NCBI GenBank assembly: GCA_944472135.2
Contig: OX235270.1
Location: 143,235,632 to 143,299,631, forward strand
Length of the DNA: 64,000 bases
Direction of reading: 5' to 3'
From: Trichobilharzia regenti
Lineage: Eukaryota; Platyhelminthes; Trematoda; Strigeidida; Schistosomatidae
Shown: in pieces, positions 58,115-64,000 of the stretch
Layout: the number at the start of each line of letters is the position of its first letter
How positions within the stretch are numbered: the first letter of the stretch is position 1
The notes under the pieces: generated by a model
What the model was told of the DNA's origin: nothing
What the model saw: the letters and a program-made list of their open reading frames with translations, nothing else
Databases searched by the model: none
Program-made: the position numbers and the translations under genes

Positions 58115-58865
58115 TACTACCGCAATGTCTGAGCTTACAGCTGACAAGATGATCACTGCGGCAAATCTATTTCACTTTATACCAGTAAATAAACATGCCT
58201 GATAGGGCTATTTTTTAGACTTTGTCAGATGTTCGGCTGTGAAACGTGATTCCAGGAGGACTGACAGTAAGTAAGTTCAGCCTCTTCGGCTGTGAGGCAA
58301 TGTGCCACAAGGGTAAATATGCCTTAAAGTAGACAATTCATACAGATTAAACCATGGGTAGAATTTGTGTACAACGGTGGAATATAACTCTATCCCACAC
58401 AGTTTTATTCCATATAAATCTCTGTAATATATTACTATTAATTGGGTGGTTTTGTAGAGTTCGGTAATGCCAAATAATTATTAACCACAGTATTCACCAT
58501 TGAATATCGGACGCTGATCCTCACTGTTTAAGTCAAATTAAGTAGCTGAAGGCTTCACCAAGCATCCACGCCATTCGGCACGCTGTCGTGTCACGTTTGT
58601 TCGTTCTTCCACGGTGACTAGCTGGTTAGGCAATCATCTCTCACTCCGATTTGGTTCCCAAATATGCTTCGTAAATTTATAATAATAATAATTTATATTT
58701 TCATATAAACATGTAAATTTACATGAAAATGCATGCCATTTTTACAGGCACGACCAAGTATGATATAATCTCAAATCGTAGATTGTCTGCAAGTTAATAA
58801 TGTTTCAACAGATAAATATTTGATATATATATATATATATATATATATACACTCATTGTCTGAAC
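58115..58865. other. unassigned sequence
   Basis: It has a short inverted run (TTTCATATAAACATGTAAATTTACATGAAAATG, about 58698-58730) and an AT run at 58823-58850. No gene. Confidence 0.35.
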
Positions 58866-58870
58866 CAGGC

Positions 58871-59245
58871 TGTCAATGGAGTTGAAGATTGAACGATCAA
58901 TTCTTGGTTGTTTGCTCAAAATCAACTTCCTCGATTTTCGCGGAGGCATCAATACGACAGTCATCGTCTCATCGGTCGCTGTTCAGAAAGAAGAGTTAAA
59001 CATCGTCAGAAGTAACATAACGATTTATTATTGTAATATTTGTTTACAGACCTTAGTTTTCTTAGTTTGCTTAGTGATACTTGATTTATATGCTGGTGTA
59101 ACAATACATAATACTCAAGTCAACAATTGGTGTTCTGGTTTTTTCGTCCGTTGTTACTAAGCGTTTCTCAGAAATCTTCTAAGAACAGCGTGGGCCCGAG
59201 CGTAGCGAGAGCTGGGCATTAACGGTTTATGAGACTTTGATGACA
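58871..59245 (+). repeat. left LTR of the BEL-type element
   Basis: It begins TGTCAATGGAGTTG and ends ACTTTGATGACA. No difference from the right LTR was found by eye. It contains a 94-codon open stretch of no evident meaning. Confidence 0.9.
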
Positions 59246-59389
59246 GTTTCTAACGATGGAAACAGATCTGGCGGATTGAAACAGTTGGTGAAAGTTTGGA
59301 TAGTCGCCGTTCATCTTTCCTGGTGCCGGTCAAGTCCTCTTTGAACAAGCAATATCTGGAACTTTTTTGGAATTTGGTCAAGTTCAACA

Positions 59390-61345
59390 ATGCCTGGGTC
59401 AAAGAAGGGACAGAGTGTCTTGGATGCAAACAGGAAAGTAAGTCATGGTGACTTGTCTGTTAATTGTAACGATGTGTCTGATGTTAAACATGATATGGTT
59501 GATGTTACTGTTTCGCCGTTCAGGGATAATAGGAACATCAAACTCCCTAAATTAGAACCACAGTGTTTTGATGGAAACCCGGCTGATTATTTACAATTTG
59601 TAAAGGAGTTTGAGATCATGTTGAATAGTTTTCTATTAAATGATGAATTGAAATTGATGTATTTGATGAGATATTGCACTGGAGATGCTGCAAGAGCTAT
59701 ACAGTGTTGTAAGTTTATGAAGCCAAAGGAGGGCTACGATGAGGCTATGAGCATATTACGCCAAAGGTTTGGAAGACCCTCGATGATTGCAGGGAAATTA
59801 TTCGAGGCTGTTGAGGGTAATGGTGGTCAGTTAAAGGATGACTCCCAGGCACTCACTGAGTTTTTAGATAATTTGCTAATTTACAAGAATGGAATGATTT
59901 CGATGAATCGAATGAGTGACCTCAACTCGAGTTTTATACTAGAAGTAATAGCAAGACGTCTACCTACCCGACTGCAAAGGAAGTGGGTGAAGATAAGCTC
60001 CCGTATGGAGGATGAGGGTATCGAGCCAAAGTTTGATGATATCCTGAAACTGGTAAATACTAGTGTCAATCAATCTATGAGCAAGTTCGCCAGTCTGTTA
60101 GATCTCACCCATAGAATAGAGCAGTCTGAGGGGAAAACGTACTCATTGATGACGAATAAGCCTCAGAGAGGTGGATATCGAGAAGGCTCCATGATGTCTA
60201 GTAATGCATATAGATCTAGTGAGTGTAACAGGTTTCGTAGTACATCCTCAACAGATAAGTTGCAAGATGCAAGACAAACACGGTTGTGTTGTACTCGTTT
60301 GCAAGAGGTGCATACAAAAGTGAACTGTGAACCAGTGAGCAAGTTCAGTGATAAGCTAAATGTAAACTCCAGGTCTGACTCCGAATTGTGTGACGATAAC
60401 GGTGTTGTGAAGAAGTCTGTAGTTGCAACTGGTAAGCCGTTGTTGAATAGAGTGTCACAGAATAGAGTTACTGCTTCAGAGTGGAGTTCTGACTCCACAA
60501 GTTTACAAAGTATATCTAGTCAGAGTGAAGTTATAAAACCTTTAATGAATTTTGAGGAGGAACCAAAATTGTCTACTTCTGTTATTAAAGAGTTTGAAAA
60601 TGATGAACTTGACGGTAAATTGAATATTTGTGGTAATGATCATGATAGTGCAGATTTGTCTTTGGTTGATCATTATGAGATGAGGGATATGCCTACTACT
60701 GCTAAGTTAAATAAAGGTTCTGTACAACTACAACGTGAAGTAGAATTGAACGCAGATGCAGTTCCAGAAGGTGTGCATACTTGTGAGACAGTCAGTGTAA
60801 TTGATCAGCATGTAGCCCACCTATCATCAGATGATAGTGCTAAACCCGAACTAGTAGTGAAAGACAGCAGTGGTGGTAATCTTGCAGTTGGACAACTATC
60901 TGAGAGCCGAACAAGAACAGCTTCTGATCCACCACTAAGTTCATCACCTTGTGTCACTCAGTCATCGTTGGTGTTTTCATCCACAATGAAACAGATGCCC
61001 ATCAACTCTAGTATCTTCTGCAATGACTATGGTAGTATCAGTTCGTTTGAAAGGACGAATATCAATGGTCAGTTTAGTGTGGATAAGCCAAGTGTAAAGG
61101 AGAGAGTTATTGTTAAATTGACTTGCACGAATAAAGGCATTTCTAGTTTCAAGTTACTATTTGAATGTTATTATCTTTGGTGTAAATTACTCTGTTTCTA
61201 TACTTGGTTGATGAGATATGTCGTGTGTTTGTTGGTCATCTATATTCTACGATACAATGACATGGGCGTGTTGCCGTTCAGATTTGAGGATATAGCTGAT
61301 AGAAGGAAGTTAGCAAATGAACTCTGCGACGATTTTCCAACCTAG
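59390..61345 (+). CDS. BEL/Pao-type Gag-like protein, 651 residues, with hydrophobic C-terminus
   Basis: Residues about 45-225 resemble the DUF1759 Gag region of BEL/Pao elements (LPKLEPQCFDGNPADYLQF; LKLMYLMRYCTGDAARAIQ; EAMSILRQRFGRP). Near 298-312 is RLCCTRLQEVHTKVNC followed by SKF, which looks like a decayed zinc knuckle. Residues about 315-585 are polar, Ser/Asp-rich and without recognisable domains. About 587-621 (FECYYLWCKLLCFYTWLMRY, then VVCLLVIYIL) is hydrophobic and could cross a membrane. The frame is open for 651 codons, starting at the first ATG after the left LTR, unlike all other retroelements here. It presumably forms a capsid for the element's RNA. Whether the hydrophobic end comes from a lost pol or env part is not known. 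Confidence 0.8.
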   Translation: MPGSKKGQSVLDANRKVSHGDLSVNCNDVSDVKHDMVDVTVSPFRDNRNIKLPKLEPQCFDGNPADYLQFVKEFEIMLNSFLLNDELKLMYLMRYCTGDAARAIQCCKFMKPKEGYDEAMSILRQRFGRPSMIAGKLFEAVEGNGGQLKDDSQALTEFLDNLLIYKNGMISMNRMSDLNSSFILEVIARRLPTRLQRKWVKISSRMEDEGIEPKFDDILKLVNTSVNQSMSKFASLLDLTHRIEQSEGKTYSLMTNKPQRGGYREGSMMSSNAYRSSECNRFRSTSSTDKLQDARQTRLCCTRLQEVHTKVNCEPVSKFSDKLNVNSRSDSELCDDNGVVKKSVVATGKPLLNRVSQNRVTASEWSSDSTSLQSISSQSEVIKPLMNFEEEPKLSTSVIKEFENDELDGKLNICGNDHDSADLSLVDHYEMRDMPTTAKLNKGSVQLQREVELNADAVPEGVHTCETVSVIDQHVAHLSSDDSAKPELVVKDSSGGNLAVGQLSESRTRTASDPPLSSSPCVTQSSLVFSSTMKQMPINSSIFCNDYGSISSFERTNINGQFSVDKPSVKERVIVKLTCTNKGISSFKLLFECYYLWCKLLCFYTWLMRYVVCLLVIYILRYNDMGVLPFRFEDIADRRKLANELCDDFPT

Positions 61346-61349
61346 GGCG

Positions 61350-61930
61350 TCAACCTGAGAAGGGTTGTAGGCGTACTGCTGTAAGTCCTACAATTCTTCA
61401 AAGGGTAGCGCATCAATGAGCAGTCCAATGTGCTTGGTGTGTGATTTTGTACATATGTTCATATTGTATATACTGAATTGATATCATTTATCATCTAGCT
61501 GTTGGTAATTCTGTTTGTGTCCGGATGACTTCCACTTGGATCATCAACCTGAGAAGGAATGTAGGCGTACTGCTGTAAGTCCTACAGTTCTTCAAGGGTA
61601 GTTTGTCGTGTCAGAATCCACAACATTTGATGTGTTGATTGTACATATGTTTGTGTTAAATAGTTGTGTGAGTTCCAATTGATGTAATTGTTGGTTAATC
61701 TTGTTTGTGTCTGGACATTCCACAACTTACAATCGTCAACCTGTGAAGGGTTGTAGGCGTACTGGTGTAAGTCCTGCAATTCTTCAAAGGAATTCCACCA
61801 AGACATGAAATGCGAGTTTGTGTGTACTGTTTGTATATACGTGTGGTGTGTCATATCAATTGGTGTTTTTGGATTCATTGTGTTTACTCGTTGTTTTCGT
61901 ACCTTGTTGTTATTGCGTAATTTTGTTAAA
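61350..61930 (+). repeat. three tandem units of about 193 bp in the BEL-type element
   Basis: TCAACCTG-GAAGG--TGTAGGCGTACTG starts at 61350, 61544 and 61736 (spacing 194 and 192). Each unit begins with a possible hairpin TTGTAGG...CCTACAA (or a close variant). The array lies directly after the stop codon. Confidence 0.85.
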
Positions 61931-62022
61931 ATTTTCGTCGTGATTACTTCTGAAGTTGTTTCGAGTCTTCTACATCCGTGAATGAATTGATTGATGTTAA
62001 GGACAGCAGATGGGTCGTATAC

Positions 62023-62495
62023 GCCGGGGAGGCTAGGCTATTGCTGAGAATGAAATGCACACGGAGATAATTGTTAGCTGCGGTCCGACACGCCGGGGAG
62101 AAAGAGTGTAAACGACTGAGGCTCGCATGCGTCACCGCTACTAGAACTGAGGCAGAATGAGTGACAAGCGATTTCAGTGATAATTGATAGTGAATAGAAA
62201 AGAGGATGCTTGAAGAGTATCATGAGGTGCTGCTATGGTCACGTTGCATTCTGCAAGAGTCATTCTAGCAAGTGGCGATTGTGTTGCAAGATGTCAAGAG
62301 GAGGTCTCTGTCTGGAGGCGCAGGTCGTCATTGATGTGTGAGATTGTGCTGTGGGTATGCTTGTGGTGTGTTGGCTTTTCTGTTTGTTTTCCATTTCAGC
62401 TCTGTCCGTGTGACCCAGGTTCTCGCAATGGCATCCAAGTCAACGTGCATTGGTCGTGAAGGAAAAAAGGGTTGGATCCCTTTTTTGCCGGGGAG
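62023..62495 (+). repeat. GCCGGGGAG motif, three copies, last one next to the right LTR
   Basis: Copies at 62023-62031, 62092-62100 and 62487-62495. The last directly precedes the LTR, where the polypurine primer is expected; the two upstream copies may be duplicates of that region. Confidence 0.6.
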
Positions 62496-62870
62496 TGTCA
62501 ATGGAGTTGAAGATTGAACGATCAATTCTTGGTTGTTTGCTCAAAATCAACTTCCTCGATTTTCGCGGAGGCATCAATACGACAGTCATCGTCTCATCGG
62601 TCGCTGTTCAGAAAGAAGAGTTAAACATCGTCAGAAGTAACATAACGATTTATTATTGTAATATTTGTTTACAGACCTTAGTTTTCTTAGTTTGCTTAGT
62701 GATACTTGATTTATATGCTGGTGTAACAATACATAATACTCAAGTCAACAATTGGTGTTCTGGTTTTTTCGTCCGTTGTTACTAAGCGTTTCTCAGAAAT
62801 CTTCTAAGAACAGCGTGGGCCCGAGCGTAGCGAGAGCTGGGCATTAACGGTTTATGAGACTTTGATGACA
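62496..62870 (+). repeat. right LTR of the BEL-type element
   Basis: Same length and, as far as read, same sequence as the left LTR. Preceded directly by TTTTTTGCCGGGGAG, the best candidate for the polypurine end. Confidence 0.9.
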
Positions 62871-62875
62871 CAGGC

Positions 62876-64000
62876 CGTATAGTTATTGAATTGTGCAGTT
62901 GTCCTCCAGGTTCCGCGGGATAATCGACTTCGTTTCGTTTTCAACGTGTGGTTGTAGGCATACGATAACCAACAAATATTGAGGTAGGTACAACTTTTAC
63001 AAGGGATTGAAAGCTGTTTTAGAAAAGCTAAAGTGCTAAGGTGAATCAATAAAGTGTAATGAAATAAGTAAGTGCAATATATCATTAATAAATACATTTA
63101 TATAGGAAATAGAATGGGAAAGCAATTAATCCCTAGGCTGACAACGTTCATTTGCAATGTATAATGCTACCCATATATGTCTTACTATCATGATGTCCAC
63201 TTCTGGCTTTAATACAATTATTCTCAAGCCAGTTGTTTTTATTATCTTTAGATATGTAGACGAGAATTCTTGTCTATTTAGTTCACAACCGTACCCTACA
63301 GAGAATAGGAATAGAATAAGTCGAGTCAAATTCATAAAGAGCTATAAAATGTTAAGTTTAATGGAATATAATGAGGACCAAGTAAAGACGTAATTAGAAA
63401 ATAAGTGAGATAGGACATTGTGAAGTGGTATTTAGAAATCCGACAATGGATAGCAAGTTAATTTATAAGATGCCCCATAAATCTGTGCAGAACCCACGTG
63501 GTCGCATCTCAACAATAGGCTGAGCGAATGGTATATATTTAAAGGCAGAACCATGATCTGTCTAGGCGTTCATTATTATCTCTTTCAAGATAAAGATCTA
63601 AGCCCCCATAAAAATCTCGAGCCGTCAAATTGCATATTGCTGTTCCTGCAGAATGGGGTAATTCACCTTAGTGGCCACCACCATATCTACTGATCAGCTA
63701 GCACCACCCTCCCTCCTTTTTTGACGATCAGTTTTGGTGTTCTGCTTTGCCTTCGGTCTACACGGAACGAATACTATAGAATTTGTAGGTATTATGTCTT
63801 GCGTTAGTATACATTGTACTATCCGTGGACATAAACACCCACGGCATCTAAACTGGTGGGCCCTATCGCGAGCTTCATCTTTGGAAAACACGCAGACAAA
63901 TTCGGTGACTTCGTTCCATTTCGTATTGGTTCTTGTGTTATATTTATCATTTTCGAAATATATATTTCTCCATAAGTGGCCATACATCTAAGGTCATCCG
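62876..64000. other. unassigned right end, with TATA-like element
   Basis: TATATATTTAAAGG at about 63531-63545 and a GC-richer block to 63900 might be a promoter region or the start of another element. The open stretches on both strands (63694-63987 minus, 63734-63991 plus) overlap and resemble nothing known to me. Confidence 0.3.

Larger units (their letters stand above)
58871..62870 (+). mobile_element. non-autonomous BEL/Pao-type LTR retrotransposon, complete
   Basis: Two 375-bp LTRs (58871-59245, 62496-62870; TG...CA) appear identical. CAGGC is duplicated at 58866-58870 and 62871-62875. Inside are a gag-like frame (59390-61345), a three-unit tandem repeat (61350-61930) and about 560 bases leading to GCCGGGGAG just before the right LTR. 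No protease, RT, RNase H or integrase is encoded. It is a recent insertion that must have borrowed its enzymes. Confidence 0.9.

Noticed and set aside
61140..61250. Hydrophobic C-terminus of the BEL-type Gag as an envelope protein
   Set aside because: There is no signal peptide, no ectodomain with cysteines and no cleavage site, so calling it Env is not supported.
62450..62785. 111-codon frame overlapping the right LTR as a gene
   Set aside because: The frame is repeated in the left LTR and is a by-product of LTR sequence.

Overview
The window looks like a gene-poor, repeat-saturated stretch of a flatworm genome, most probably a blood fluke (Schistosoma or a close relative). The grounds are: AT-rich DNA; one intron-rich calcium-binding protein gene of a kind common in schistosomes; a copy of a short repeat that closely resembles my recollection of the schistosome Sm-alpha hammerhead-ribozyme SINE; and very many Penelope-like (PLE), RTE-like and CR1-like retroelement relics. 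No database search was possible, so the species is inferred.

Only one cellular gene is convincing. A 146-residue protein with four EF-hands is encoded on the minus strand by three exons (34093-33959, 24594-24500, 21040-20830). Splice sites, reading frame and all four calcium loops agree. Its introns (about 9.4 and 3.5 kb) are filled with transposons. Outside it, nearly everything recognisable is mobile DNA.

Layout: 1-20 kb holds fragments of RTE and CR1 LINEs, PLEs and tRNA-derived SINEs, including a nested CR1-in-PLE insertion (16.3-19.3 kb) and an RTE insertion with 13-bp target duplications (8.9-10.1 kb). 20-34 kb is the EF-hand gene with insertions in its introns. 35-38 kb has a long CR1-type reverse transcriptase and an RTE remnant. 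39.7-41.5 kb is a complete, short, non-autonomous Ty3/gypsy-type LTR element. 42-53 kb is dominated by PLEs, one of them (46.4-48.2 kb) retaining most of its reverse transcriptase. 54-57 kb has RTE fragments and SINEs. 57.7-58.1 kb is a solo LTR, and 58.87-62.87 kb is a complete non-autonomous BEL/Pao-type element with apparently identical LTRs and an open 651-codon gag-like frame. The last 1.1 kb is unassigned.

How the pieces fit: the autonomous LINEs appear to supply machinery for short elements. One SINE family ends in a copy of the CR1 3' end and another ends in a copy of the RTE 3' end. Both LTR elements keep gag but lack protease, reverse transcriptase and RNase H, so they must have been moved by relatives elsewhere. 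A third short family carries a hammerhead-ribozyme-like module and junctions that suggest tandem or circular intermediates.
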